Shown: positions 1 through 11,345, numbered from the stretch's first letter. The stretch is DNA of 64,000 nucleotides from Aspidapion aeneum (GCA_963576565.1 OY755044.1:54035783-54099782), one strand, 5' to 3'. Program-made: numbers and translations. The notes: generated by a model from the sequence alone, not told the origin.

Positions 1-358
1 GCAGTCGGGAAAAAAAGGTCGGGAACACTTTATTAGGGGTCACTACATCTCAAATTCAAATCAAAATTGAAAATTCTAGTTCGTCCTCCACTAAATTTAA
101 TCAGATCATACTAGTTTCGGCTTATATGGCCATCACCAATGATCTATTGGTTCGGTTTGGTTCACCTATTTATAGCATAGGACAAAACATAAAACAATGG
201 TCACAGTTTAATAAAATACAGAAACATTTAGTTTAAAATCCATCCATTTAATTTTAGTTTTGTCTGTTTCCTTCATTCCTGTGTACAACACTTTCCTGCC
301 ATTGACAAGGTTGGGTCGCGGGCGACGAGGACGCGGTGGCTGGTTTCACACAAATGCA
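1..358. other. Gene-free stretch
   Basis: No open reading frame, RNA gene or repeat could be recognised here. Confidence 0.5.
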
Positions 359-2370
359 ATAATAGTTTCGTTCCATCAAAGCGTGGGACGGTTATAAAAC
401 GGTACGAAAAATCCTGTTTGCGTTCCAGGTCGACGTTGTACTATTATGGTACAGTCAGTTTTCCGTTCCATCAGCCTAAACTGGTTTCGGACTCCTCTGA
501 AAGACAAGAATTGCAGACAGGCGCATTAGAAGCGCGGAAAAATTGTATGTAAAACACACACATTTCTAGTTTACATCACCAGAGATAATAATATACCATA
601 AAATTACATTAAATTTACATTTGTCTGAGAAAATTCAAAAAACAGTGAATAACCCACAAAATTAAAATTTTTGTCAAAATAAATTGAGTTTCAAAACCAA
701 TTTTAACACATGACAAAATGCCGGGTAAGCCACGTAAATATACAAATATTTTTTAAATTTCCAAAAAAAATTGTGCAACATCTGCAGCATCTGTTGATTT
801 TTTTACTACGGGACTGCGGATCGTGTAGGTATATCACATGAAAAAAGCTATACTGACCATAGTGTAACTTGCTTATAAAAAGAAAAATTAGTTTAGCAGG
901 TGATTGGATAAGAATAGAAACATTAGGGTTTACCCTGATCGCAGCAAATCCCGGTGACCTGTGAACTAAAAGTTAAAAGAAGAAGAATAACACCGGAAGT
1001 TAAATTTTACACCAGATTTGGCGCAAGAACAAACGACTTCGCTTTAAGGCATCGACATTAAGGTCATTAACTATATATACCTACAAGGACAAGCTACAAA
1101 ATGTGATTTTCCTAACTTCTTAGAGGTATCGCGATCTATATTTCCTAAAAATGAATAAAATCGCAAAAACCTTGTGAATATTAAGGCTTTCTATAATATG
1201 TAGGTAATTTCACAGTATAAAAATCAAATTAGAAAATACAAATAAATAAATATATAAATTTCACATACAACTTGTGATATTAGAAAAAATAAATAGTTTC
1301 GCCCAAAAATATGTGCTAATGCAAGTTCGTTTTAATTTTTGGTATATTTAGTTTATTAGGCAGTCTGTAGTGGTTTATAGTTTGTGAATACAGGGTGTAA
1401 CTAAATAAGTGTAAAACATTTAAGGGGGTGATTCCTCATCAAAAAAAGATAGGATCTTTCATATAAAGAAACTTCATTGAAGCATCCCTTGTTAAGATAC
1501 AGCCCCTTAAAGGGGGTAAATAACATTTGTTTAACAATGTTTTTCACAAGCACTAAAAAAGTTACAATATTGAAATTAACCTGACATTTTCTACTACCAA
1601 AAAGACACTTAGCCGGTAATTAATTTGGTTTACCCCAAGGTTGTAAGGGGTGGAAAACGCAACCCCTAAAATTTATTTCCAATGTAATTTTTTGTCTTAT
1701 TATTTATTTTCCATTTAAAAATGTATTTAGGATAGCTTGTTTCATTGTAAACAAAAAATGTCTCTTGGATTTTTTGCCCAAAATAAACAAGTTCGCAGCA
1801 AAAAATTATTTCGCGAACAACTACAGAGATACATCGTCATAAATGTTATGTATCCCCTTTATGGGGCGGTATCTTAACAAGGGATGCTCCAATAAAGTTT
1901 CTTTATATGAAAGATCCTATCTTTTTTTCGATGAGGAATCACCCCCTTAAATGTTTTACACTTATTTAGTTACACCCTGTATAAATTAAATTGATGTAAT
2001 TTTATCTTCATTTTAAAGAACTAAAATTAAAAATATATTATGATAATCCTATTTAATTGTGTAATCCTTTCTGTGTGCAACTTTAATTTCGTGCTCTCGA
2101 ATTCATTTGCCTTCGATTTATCTTTAAGCGAGACGGCCAAACCTACCCTTTCTTTTAGTCACGTGACTTTCAATTTAACTCTCTCGCATACGATCACGTG
2201 CCTGAAGTAAATCGAACAGTATTCGGTTTTTGGACAGTTATTTGTTCGCTCCATCTAACCCAAACCGTTTTAAAACAGTTCTCGTACTCCTCGTACTGCA
2301 TTGCGAGCGCATCGGAATTTTTTGGACGGTTTTATGACCGTCGAACTGTTTGATGGAACGGAACTATTAT
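359..2370. mobile_element. ~2 kb block bounded by diverged inverted repeats
   Basis: The left end (ATAATAGTTTCGTTCCATC) recurs in reverse complement at the right end (ATAATAGTTCCGTTCCATC). Weaker similarity continues inward, including the pattern ACGG..ATAAAAC. No transposase reading frame is visible between the arms, so a non-autonomous or decayed DNA transposon is the likeliest reading. No clean target duplication was found. A separate 590-bp MITE lies inside. Confidence 0.4.
1391..1980. mobile_element. 590-bp MITE with ~110-bp terminal inverted repeats, TA target site
   Basis: The first ~110 bases beginning CAGGGTGTAACTAAATAAGT are repeated almost perfectly in reverse complement at the right end, finishing ACACCCTG. 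Both ends abut TA, the target duplication of Tc1/mariner-type elements. The interior is AT-rich with no coding capacity, which fits a MITE mobilised in trans. It sits inside the 359-2370 inverted-repeat block, so it is probably the younger insertion. Confidence 0.8.
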
Positions 2371-2992
2371 ATGCAGCCATATAAACCTCCGAACGTCGCG
2401 TCACTAGGAAATGTCGAATAAAGTCAGTGTCAGTTGTCCGCTATATTTTACAGGTTAATTTTTTAGACAAGTTAGCGATGACTAAACCGATGTTCAATTG
2501 TTTTGATGAATGTGTAATTGAAAACGGATTCTAATATATCTTGTGCTTTTTACAGTATTTAAATATTAATACGTATTTAATACGGTAATGCATTTACAGA
2601 TGTAGTTTTAAGTTACTTTATGTATTATTTAGCTTTAAAAATTTTTGTATATAATTTTTTTTATCAGTCATGGAATATTTCTACCGTTTTTCGAACTTTA
2701 AACCACCCCTCAGGGGTGGTAGTACAATTCGAGAGTATTTTTAACGGGAATCCTACGACTGCACGGACCAAGTTTCCAAAAAATGACATTTCGTTTTTTT
2801 TGTGGTTTTTCTTTATTTCTAAAGTTAATTTAAATTTATATGAGATGAAACTCACTGAGAAATGCTTACTTATCATATTGCACATTAGGGTGAACCAAAT
2901 CTTTGCAGCTATTTAACCTGTGAGTATTAAAAAAATACACTTAAACCGGTCGGTATCAGGTCTATAGACTTGATACTTAAACCCGGTCTAAA
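2371..2992. other. Gene-free stretch with a short palindrome
   Basis: No convincing gene. Positions 2953-2976 form a 24-base near-palindrome (GTATCA, GTCTATAGAC core, TGATAC) with two symmetric mismatches. The short frames here are low-complexity and not coding-like. Confidence 0.4.
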
Positions 2993-3229
2993 ATGCTAAG
3001 TTTTAAGGTGTTAGTAAATACTGGTATAAATGTTCTTAATTTTATCGAGCGTCTGTCGAGAGAACAACCTGACCACAATCAACACACAAACTGTCAGGCA
3101 TTAGCAACACTGCGGCAGGCATTAGCAACACTGCGTCAGGCATTAGCGAGGATCGCAAAGGATTTTAATAGATGGCGGCAATTTTCAAGCCTTAGAAACA
3201 TTTCCTCTCTAGTTGTTGACGAAAAATAA
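2993..3229 (+). other. Doubtful 78-codon reading frame containing a tandem repeat
   Basis: An ATG-initiated frame of 78 codons. Its middle is built from 21-base tandem repeats that translate as QALATLR, repeated twice, followed by QALARIAK. The N-terminal part reads less like low-complexity sequence than most frames around it. No family is recognised, and no splice sites or neighbouring coding sequence support it. It may be a chance frame kept open by a repeat unit whose length is a multiple of three. Confidence 0.15.
3095..3157. repeat. 21-bp tandem repeat, about three units
   Basis: Units beginning CAGGCATTAGCAACACTGCG start at 3095 and 3116; a partly diverged third begins at 3137. The unit length is a multiple of three. 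Confidence 0.85.
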
Positions 3230-3619
3230 GTTTATATAAATGCTGTAAGTAATCGAAAACTGTAAAGTCTAAATTATTCGCATTTGTAATGACGTCACCA
3301 GGTGAGGAAAAAACGTATGGCATAGATATTTGTGCCAATCAATATTCTTATTATGTTTTTGATTGACAGTGACGGATACTTCACATAACCAATTACCTAC
3401 CTATTTAAAATATTATACTTTTTTTAAAAAGTTTATTGTCACCGCTGTTTATAATATACTAAACAAAGATAAACAAAAATGACGTCATTACAAATGCTTA
3501 TAATTAGGACTATAGCCGTACCTGCGGTACATACATGCTATTCTTATTTAACTTGATCTGTGTATATACTAATACAACACTGTTTAAAAAAAATGTTTTA
3601 AAGATTTTTTAAATTATCT

Positions 3620-3769
3620 TTCCTGTCCTACTTTTGGGAGGCCGAAATCGGTGCAAACCTAACCGTGATCAATTAAACGCCAGACACGCCCAGGTTAGGA
3701 TAAATTTCCGATCAATTGACCAGGGTTAGGTTAACACCAATTTCGACTTCCCGAAAGGAGGACAGGGGA
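3620..3769. repeat. Imperfect inverted repeat, ~150 bp
   Basis: The left arm begins TCCTGTCCTACTTTTGGGAG. Its reverse complement, with several mismatches, forms the right arm ending GGAGGACAGGGGAG. The inner parts also pair (CCTAACC against GGTTAGG). It could be a small foldback MITE; no target duplication was seen. Confidence 0.6.
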
Positions 3770-6136
3770 GCTATGATTTAAAAAAAAGTTAGATTTATTA
3801 TTTAAAACCTATAATTTAATACTAACACGTAGAACTGGCTACATATAGTGGTTGCGGTATTCCTCTCCACAGACGCTTGTTAATTTTATACATTTCCAAT
3901 ACAGTTACTACAATTTTAATTTTCAGGATATATTTTTTTAAATTTGAAAAAAAATATCAATGTGAAATATCCTCCCTTATCAGGGATGACAATCTCTGTT
4001 GGTGAAATTACTCAAAACAAAGCGTTTGATTCCCCAAAAATCCCTATAATTCTCTATAACAATTTCATTCGGCTGAGCCTGTGCCTTATGCGATAAAGAA
4101 AAAATTGCAATATAAACGAACTACTGAAAAATAAAAATATTTCATATTTTTTGGAACAATTCACGCCGAAGAACAAAATATGTAGAAAAAAACAAACAAA
4201 AAATGACACCGCAGGCAAGAGCTAAAAACTTTTTGGAAAAAATTGCACTGCAAAAAAAATGTAGAAAGTAAATAGAAAAAATGGCTCCGCAGGCAAAATT
4301 TTTTAAAAAATTAGGTACTTGTCAGAAAAATGGCGCTGCCGAGGAAAATTTATTGTTAAAACAAATAATAAATTATGTTGTGTATCAGGTGACCCGTTTG
4401 ACAGTGGTTCTGTCAGCTCAAGTGGCCAAGGCGTAAACGTTGCAAGCTACCAATTTGTGGAACATTTAGATGACTGATAAAATTATTAAAAGTTATTAAA
4501 TTTATTATTTGATCTCGAAAGGGAATCTGGCGGTTCTTGGAGAAAGAACATGCTACGAGTATAAACGTTTTTCTCAATTATATAAACAATGTAGGAAAAT
4601 CAAACATACCTTTTCAATTGTCTTCTTGAAACTTCACATTTTCACTTCTTAATATATATACTTGATTTTACTGTTAACTAACTATTAAACTTTCGTATTC
4701 AAATATTTACACTCTTTAAACTTTTAGGTTTTAGAAACCTTTTGAATGTTTGTTGTAAATATATTAATTTATCAATATTTTAAACGTTGATTGAATAGGT
4801 GAAGCTATTCAATCAACTGTTTAATTTACAATACTACTATTTAGGTTTGGGATGTATTATTGTTTAAAAATGCCGATTTTAGGGCAAAGATAGGTTTGTA
4901 TTAGCAATAATATTTTAAAACACTGGAACCAGTAATAATAAAAGCTTTAAAATTAAAATAAACACTAAAAGAAAAGACCAAAATAATTATGAATAATAAA
5001 GGTAATAGCTTTATACAAAGTTAAAATAATTGATAAATTTCCCCAGTTGAAAAAAAACTCCCTTAAGAAGTGGTGTGAACGAAACCCAACTAAAGAATGT
5101 TTTCTCTAACGATTTTCTTGTAACCAGCCCAAGCCACCCTGCTCTCTAGGCATTCTTAGCTTGCCGCCGATTGGTCTGAACTCTGAGCTTTAAACGTTCC
5201 AAACAAAGAGACAAAATACCAGCGCAATTCAAAGATGCGTGGACTTAGAAAATCGTTAGAAGTTAAAATTATACAGTGTGTTTTTAGAAATTGAAAACAG
5301 TTTACCAAATTTATTTCCAGTTACAAAATATGAATTATTTTGATGTTAGTGGCTCAAAGGGCATATTAGCCGAATACAACTTTTATTAAAATACAGCAAG
5401 CCTGAAAATATGCCAAAAAACAAGTCGCTAGTGTTGCCATAAATTTACCTTCCTCTTAACCTAGTCTTGCATGTAATTATTGCTTGTTGATGTCAAAAAC
5501 AATACTTAATTAAAAATATTTAAAAACTTATAAATGGCAAAAATACCATTTATATTTAAATCCCGTTTTGTTATAGTCGCAAGCAAAATTTTTAATTTTC
5601 CAAGAGTTAGCAGGCCCAAAATAAAAATCATGGACACAAAAAAAATTCCTTGATTTTTTCTTTGTGTCCTGGATTTTTGTGTTTCTTGTCCTGCAAATTC
5701 AAAAACAAAAGGTGGCAACCCTGGCAGCAGTTGCCACTATAGAATCTTCTGCTTCATTTAAAATTTTAATCAAGCAAAACCAATATATATTTTCGAAATA
5801 GATAGAAATAGCCCAGCAGTGGTTGTTTTTATTTAGTTACCGTAGTAGAGGGGATGGTTTCCTCTCGCCCCTTGTGCATTTGCAGCAGCAAATTTTATTT
5901 TGGTTCGTTTTTGTCGCCAACATATTGTTGACATTGATCAAAAGTGTTTACTCACCTATTCTTAAAAATATTGAAGCTATGATTTGTTGACACATATCCT
6001 CTACTCTGTGTATATAAAATAAGGAAAATTAACTCGCTTAATGGAGATGGTGACTCTATTAGTATTTTTCCCAAGTTTTACGGAAATGTAGACAAAGGAG
6101 ATGTATGAGTGTGTAACAATAGACGACAAGACGATA
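3770..6136. other. Gene-free stretch
   Basis: AT-rich DNA without a supportable gene. The only discrete feature is the hairpin at 4786-4817, listed separately. Confidence 0.4.
4786..4817. repeat. Perfect 13-bp hairpin
   Basis: GTTGATTGAATAG is followed by a 6-base loop (GTGAAG) and its exact reverse complement CTATTCAATCAAC. Nothing adjacent suggests a terminator role. Confidence 0.85.
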
Positions 6137-6884
6137 TTAGCTCACACATATACTATACTATAGTAGTGTGAGCTATGGTGATCCTAATTTTTTCGAGAAA
6201 AAAAAAGTTGCTCCGATTTCAAAAATTTTTATATATCTTTGCGTTTCAGATGATTTTGAAACTTTTTTGTTGCGCCGTCTGTCTGTCTCTCTGTCTGTCT
6301 GTATATCTGTCTGTCTGTCTGTATGTCTGTAACGACCAACGCGCATAACTCAAAAACCGCTTGGCCGATTTTAATGAAATTTGGTACCTAGGCTGGGTCT
6401 TGGGTCGAGATGGTCCCATTTAAAAATGAACAAAATCCACCGAACACAAACCAAATAAAAGGGTGGGGGTAGATTTCAAAAATTAGAGTTTATGTGAAAA
6501 TATGGCGTGTGTGATATCAAACGAAAGATAATTGAGTCTGCAGTTAGACAAAATATATTTTAATTTATTTAAAAAAAGGGTGGGGGTATATTTTAAAAAT
6601 TAGAGTTTAAGTGAAAATATGGCGTGTGTGATATCAAACGAAAGGTAATTGAGTCCGGAGTTTAACAAAATACATTTTAGTTTTTTGTTTTTTTTAAGGG
6701 TGGGGGTAGATTTCAAAAATTTGAGTTTAAGTCAAACATGGCTTGTGTGGTATCAAACAAAAGGTAATTTAGTCTGGAGTTAAATAAAATATATTTCAGT
6801 TTTTAGTTATATTAGCTCACACGTACACTATAACTATAGTACCTAGTGTGAGCTTAGGGGCCCATATATTGGCAGAGTATTTTT
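6137..6884 (+). mobile_element. Helentron-like non-autonomous element (HINE), copy 1
   Basis: One of four copies in this window (also 17584-18343, 56750-57544, 58035-58827). Order on this strand: TTAGCTCACAC forming a hairpin with GTGTGAGCTA; a ~100-base conserved block; a (TCTG)n-type microsatellite; a conserved block containing ACGCGCATAACTCAAAAACC; about three diverged ~115-bp tandem units each starting near GGGTGGGGGTA; then a second hairpin with the same AGCTCACAC/GTGTGAGCT stem, ending GGCAGAGTATTTT. The copies start after T-rich sequence and no target duplication is seen. This architecture matches Helentron-associated elements (DINE/pearl type) in general form; that class assignment is inference. 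No Rep/helicase is encoded. Confidence 0.7.
6278..6331. repeat. (TCTG)n microsatellite in HINE copy 1
   Basis: Imperfect TCTG repeats with TCTC, TATC and TATG variants, at the position the other three HINE copies also carry one. Confidence 0.9.
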
Positions 6885-7534
6885 TATAATAGTTTCAGAG
6901 CAACTCTATTGTCTGCTGTGTCAACATGTTTATATTTTTCTGAGTAATGTATTTTGTTACTATAATTCTAACCACACTGAAAAAATTGTGTGCTATTTAG
7001 TGATCCGTATGGGCCAATATAAAAACCATATTAAAAATAACCCTTTAGATTTAGATAGAAAAATAAATGGTTCAGTGATGGAGCTGATACCTTCCTAGCC
7101 GATTAGCACACTCCAAGTGAACTCCACGATAAATCAGTCTTGAAAACAGTTTTTGTAAATATCTCAGAAACGGAAGCTCCTACGAAGTTTTCACTAATAA
7201 CATAAATTATTGAGAAAAACGTTTTCTACTATTCCGAAACCACATATTAGATACGAGGCTCCGTACCATTACTGGATTTTCACTATCTAATAAGCTCTTT
7301 TTTATTATTTTCCCTGAACATTTTATGACAATCGGTTTAGCGGTTTCGGAGCTATCGTGTTACGGACAGACATACACAAACACGGACAGACGTCACTATA
7401 TATACGATATTGCTAAGATAGGTGAAAATACACTCAATAAACAAATTTTTGGCGTTCTCTCTCTTAATAAGCGTCTTTGTCTAAGAACCTTCGCTTTTTA
7501 AAACTAAAAAATATCGTCTATTTTAAAGTAGATA
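6885..7534. other. Gene-free stretch, probable old repeat
   Basis: No gene. Around 7320-7410 the pattern 'cggtttcggagctatcgtg' followed by spaced ACAGAC motifs resembles the HINE block that precedes its microsatellite, which suggests a different, older repeat of the same general style. Confidence 0.3.
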
Positions 7535-7542
7535 CTTAATTT

Positions 7543-7631
7543 TAGTGGTGCTCGCGAGAGTCTCGTTTTTGAGTCTTGCATGGTCTGGACCATGCGAGAC
7601 CTCAAAAACGAGACTTTCGCAGGCACCACTA
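7543..7631. mobile_element. 89-bp palindromic hAT MITE
   Basis: Begins TAGTGGTG and ends CACCACTA, the terminal form typical of hAT elements. It is flanked by a perfect 8-bp target duplication CTTAATTT (7535-7542 and 7632-7639). The whole element is a near-perfect foldback with a central spacer of only a few bases. No coding capacity; it would need a transposase supplied in trans. Confidence 0.88.
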
Positions 7632-7639
7632 CTTAATTT

Positions 7640-8328
7640 TTAAACGTTTAATCTTTATTTGCCAAATTAAAAAACAAGAAGATTTTTATAGGTACTAACC
7701 TTAACATTAAAGAAAGATAAGTTAGGTACTTTTTAAGAAATACCGGTTAAACCAGGGACCCAGTTTGAATCACTGCTAAACCAAAAAAGAATTACGTTAC
7801 TATAACTATTTCCATTTATGATCGATTTTTATGAATATGTAAATATTATAATGCCTACTTTTACTTCATTTTAATGACATGGCGACTAGCTTTTGAGTTT
7901 AAGGATTATTTATAGTTTAATTTATTGTTTTTGCGACCAAAATAGCGTTTTTTTCTGTGTGTTTGTTTGAGAGCTGTTTATTTGTTGTTGATGGCAGTTT
8001 GTGTGACACATATCGCAAAAAATCTGAAAAACTGTCGGGAAACCCGTTTTTCCTTCCTTTCGTTCTGAGAAAAATATATGCATATTTTTAAACTTTATTG
8101 CCGTGTACTAAAAATAAATCTCAAAGGTTTAAAACACAGAAAAATACCTATTTTTCGGTGGTTTAAAAATTCTAGGCAAAAATGTACAGAAAATACTTTG
8201 ACAGTATGACCACTGATGCTCGTATCATTTTATATACAGGCTCTTCCTCCAGCGCTAGCGCCGCCGAAAAGTGGCTCATATACAGTTCATATCATTATTT
8301 TTGAGACAACATTTTTTCGTTGGCCTAT
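7640..8328. other. Gene-free stretch
   Basis: No coding region or repeat recognised. Confidence 0.4.
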
Positions 8329-8336
8329 GCTATTTG

Positions 8337-8946
8337 CAAGGCCAACACAAAAATAGAGGCCACGACCCTGAAAAAATCAGCTGTTCTCCCGGGGCTGAAT
8401 TTTACATTGGGTCTTATGGGAGGTCAGACGTTTTTTTATGATATTTTCAAAATGGCACTACAGATTTTCGCAAAATTTCAGTGAAATATTCTCAGACACC
8501 ATCCCGATATTCCACCAAAGGTTTGTAAGGAAGCAACATGATTAAAAGGTTAAAATCTTCAAGATTTAGCATTTCTTATTTTGAATTCAAATTACCCGCC
8601 ATGTACCACATGCCAACTGTTATATTTGACATGTATTTGACTTTGTCATCTGTGATTGTCACATTTGCTTCTGCTTTAAACTGAATTATTGTGTGAGCTA
8701 ATGAAGCGGCTATGAAAAATTAAGGATTACTATACATTTAAAAAAAATTGTTCTGCAAGAATAAAGTAAAAACAATCTCAAAAACGGCGTTATTTAAAAA
8801 AAAATTAAATATTCATGAACCGTCATTCTAACTTCAATATTTTAAAGACAATCAGCTGTGTCGTAACATGACCATCAAAAAAAAATCAGCCCCGGATGTG
8901 ACGTCATCAAAGTGGAGGATCGTGGCCCGTCCGTTTTGATAGCCCT
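8337..8946. mobile_element. ~610-bp hAT-like element with imperfect terminal inverted repeats
   Basis: The flanks share GCTATTTG (8329-8336 and 8947-8954), an 8-bp target duplication of hAT type. Diverged inverted termini include GGCCACGACCCTGAAAAAAT near the left and its counterpart ending CGTGGCC near the right, plus a paired GGGGCTGA. The left ~290 bp recur at 18351-18640. No transposase frame is visible. Confidence 0.65.
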
Positions 8947-8954
8947 GCTATTTG

Positions 8955-9480
8955 TTATGATAAACAGATGATAACTGTCAAAAAGTTATCTCAAAAATTA
9001 TGATATAGAGTTTACGAGAACGATAAATCGGGGCTTTATCGTTCTTGGCCTTTAGGTACAGTCTGCTACTTTTTTAATGTCATCTTATTTTTCCAATATT
9101 TGTAAAATACAAAAAAACAGTGCGCTGTTTGGCAACACCGCATGGTTTTAAATAAGTTTCGTGATTTAATAAACGAGGTTTGTTCGCGGTTTTTAAATTT
9201 GCTGAAATTCCTGCCATTCCAAACGAGTTTTAACAATTTTTAGATGACATTAAAAAAGTTCGCGACTTTAACGGTTGATTTTAGATTCGAAAGGCAGGGC
9301 TTCGTCCTGGATAGGTTACTTACTCATTAATTCTTGCCTAAATTTGGAAAAATCCAAATGCAAAAATGGCGCGCAAAAATATCGAAATTTATTTGTCCTG
9401 ACACGGTAAGGAATATTAGAGAAAGATAGACTATCAAAATTCTGTCTTAATTTCCTAGTAAAGGATACCTATCTATTCTA
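8955..9480. other. Gene-free stretch
   Basis: No coding region or repeat recognised. Confidence 0.4.
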
Positions 9481-10557
9481 TTCTTTGTATTTAGCCTTCT
9501 TCAAACCATCTTTGGACATAAGCCTCCCCCAATATCTTCCACTCTTTTCTGTCTGTGGCCGTGTTCATTCATCTAGTCCCCGCATGTTTCTTCAAATCGT
9601 CCGCTCATCTCATTTGGGGTGTTCCCCTCTTTTATTTTCCCAAGGTCTCCAGTTTACAATACATTTGTTCCATCGATCGTCTTTTTTCTAATATTATGAC
9701 CGGCAAATTTACATTTTAATTTTGCTACCTCTCCTCTGACATGCTTTTTGTTTTTTTTTGTACATTTATTCCTTTTTCTATTTGTTAGCTTTACATATAA
9801 CATTTGTCTTTCCATTGATCTGTGGGATTTTGTTACCTTATCCATGTTTGATTTTGTAAGCTTCCAGGTCTGGGATCCATATATGAGCACAGGAAGACAT
9901 TGGTTAGACACTTTTGATTTAAGGTACTGAGGATATTTTTTATTTTTTAATATGTAGCTTAATTTACCGAATGCTGCCCGGGCCAATCTTGTATTGTATT
10001 CGAAAGTGGTGGCAGGCCCTACTGGACCTCCATGCACTGCGACCACAAATGGATCTATTGTGCCCACGTACCTACATACTGAGTTTGACTAAGGTGGCAT
10101 ATTTTTTTTTCCACCCAGGACATGAAAAAACTCTGCAGATTACAACAATAAATGATTTAGGCTTAATGCTTTGGCTCAAAGATATACCACTAAGGCCTCT
10201 GCATTATTAGCCATAAGGCCAATCTTACTCATCTCTTGATTTCAGCCGTTAGGTTTTCTTTTTTTAGTTTAATAATAATTTGTCCTACATTTTTTTTTCT
10301 TGGTTTATTCTGATCGTGATCTGTGTTTGTTATTATTTTAGTTTTAGTGTAGTTCATACTCAAGCCTATATTTTTAGCTGCTGTATCCAGTTCTGTCAGC
10401 ATTTTTATGAGTTCTTCTTTCTTATCTTTAATTAAGGCGATATAGTCAGCAAATCTTAGGTGGTTCAAGTATTTTCCGCTTATTTTGATGCCTATTTCTT
10501 CCCAATCTAAGTTTTTAAAAACATCTTCTAGGGCCTGGTTAAATAATGATGATAACG
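9481..10557 (-). pseudogene. RTE-type retrotransposon fragment (reverse transcriptase C-terminal half), minus strand
   Basis: Minus-strand reading from ~10557 down gives the palm/thumb part of a non-LTR reverse transcriptase (LRFADYIALI, matching the FADD box with one Asp changed to Tyr; then NYTKTKIIT). Past the insertion at 9991-10216 it continues with AAFGKLSYILKNKKYPQYL, YGSQTWKLTKSNMDKV and a tail like the end of RTE ORF2 (KLKCKFAGHNIRK). No endonuclease domain is present, so only the 3' part survives. Frameshifts and the insertion make it inactive. It lies head to head with a second copy of the same family starting at ~10558. Confidence 0.85.
9991..10216. mobile_element. 226-bp insertion in the RTE fragment with a 10-bp direct repeat
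   Basis: GGCCAATCTT occurs at 9981-9990 and 10217-10226 on either side. The opposed RTE copy has this site uninterrupted near 10838 (AAGATTGGCCTGGGCAGC), so the segment is a true insertion with a ~10-bp target duplication. It has no terminal inverted repeat and no coding capacity. A SINE-like or other short retroposed sequence is possible but not shown; a clear A-tail is missing. Confidence 0.75.
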
Positions 10558-10722
10558 CCTTAATAACAGACAAGAAAGGAGAACTGATAAAAATGCTGGA
10601 AGAACTGGATACAGCAGCTAAAAATATAGGCTTAAGTATGAACTACACTAAAACTAAAATCATAACAAACACAGATGAAGATATTACGGTCACCCAACCA
10701 AAATAAAATAGAACGAGTAGAG

Positions 10723-10776
<54 letters not shown>

Positions 10777-11345
10777 GGGACAAATTATTAAACTGAAAAA
10801 AGAAAACCAAACAGCTGAAATCAAGAGACGAGTAAGATTGGCCTGGGCAGCATTCGGTAAATTAAGCTACATATTAAGAAATAAAAAATATCCTCAGTAC
10901 CTCAAAACGAAAGTGTATAACCAATGTATCTTTCCTCTACTTACCTATGGATTCCAGACCTGGACACTTACAAAATCAAACATGGATAAGGTAACAAAAG
11001 TCCAAAGATCAATTGAAAGACAAATGTTACATGTAAAGCTGACAAATAGAAAAAGAAATGAATGGATAAGAAATAAAACAAACGTAAGGGATGTCAGAGG
11101 AGAAGTAGAAAAATTAAAATGGAAATATGCCGGTCATAATATCAGACAGAAAGACGATCGATGGAACAAATGTATTGTAAACTGGAGACTTGGGAAAATA
11201 AAAGAAGTGGGGAAAGACCCCAAATGAGCTGGGCGGACGATTTGAAGAAACACGCGGGAACTAGATGGATGAACACGGCGACAGACAGAGAAGAGTGGAA
11301 GATATTGGGGGAGGTCTATGTCTAAAGATGGATTGAAGAAGGCTA
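10558..11345 (+). pseudogene. RTE-type retrotransposon fragment, plus-strand copy
   Basis: Starts within the reverse transcriptase FADD region (DDNALITDKKGELIKML), continues through NYTKTKIIT, an (AT)n run that replaces coding sequence, then LAWAAFGKLSYILRNKKYPQ, LLTYGFQTWTLTKSNMDKV and the RTE tail (KLKWKYAGHNIRQKDDRWNK, then a frame change to MSWADDLKKHAGTRW). It ends near 11345. Same family as the opposed minus-strand copy. Both are truncated at nearly the same place, giving a foldback arrangement with the junction near 10557. Confidence 0.85.
10725..10773. repeat. (AT)n microsatellite inside RTE coding sequence
   Basis: About 24 AT units between the codons for EEY and LGQI of the RTE reading frame. 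Confidence 0.95.

Noticed and set aside
9485..10210. Plus-strand frames opposite the RTE fragment
   Set aside because: Antisense shadows of the minus-strand reverse transcriptase and the 226-bp insertion.
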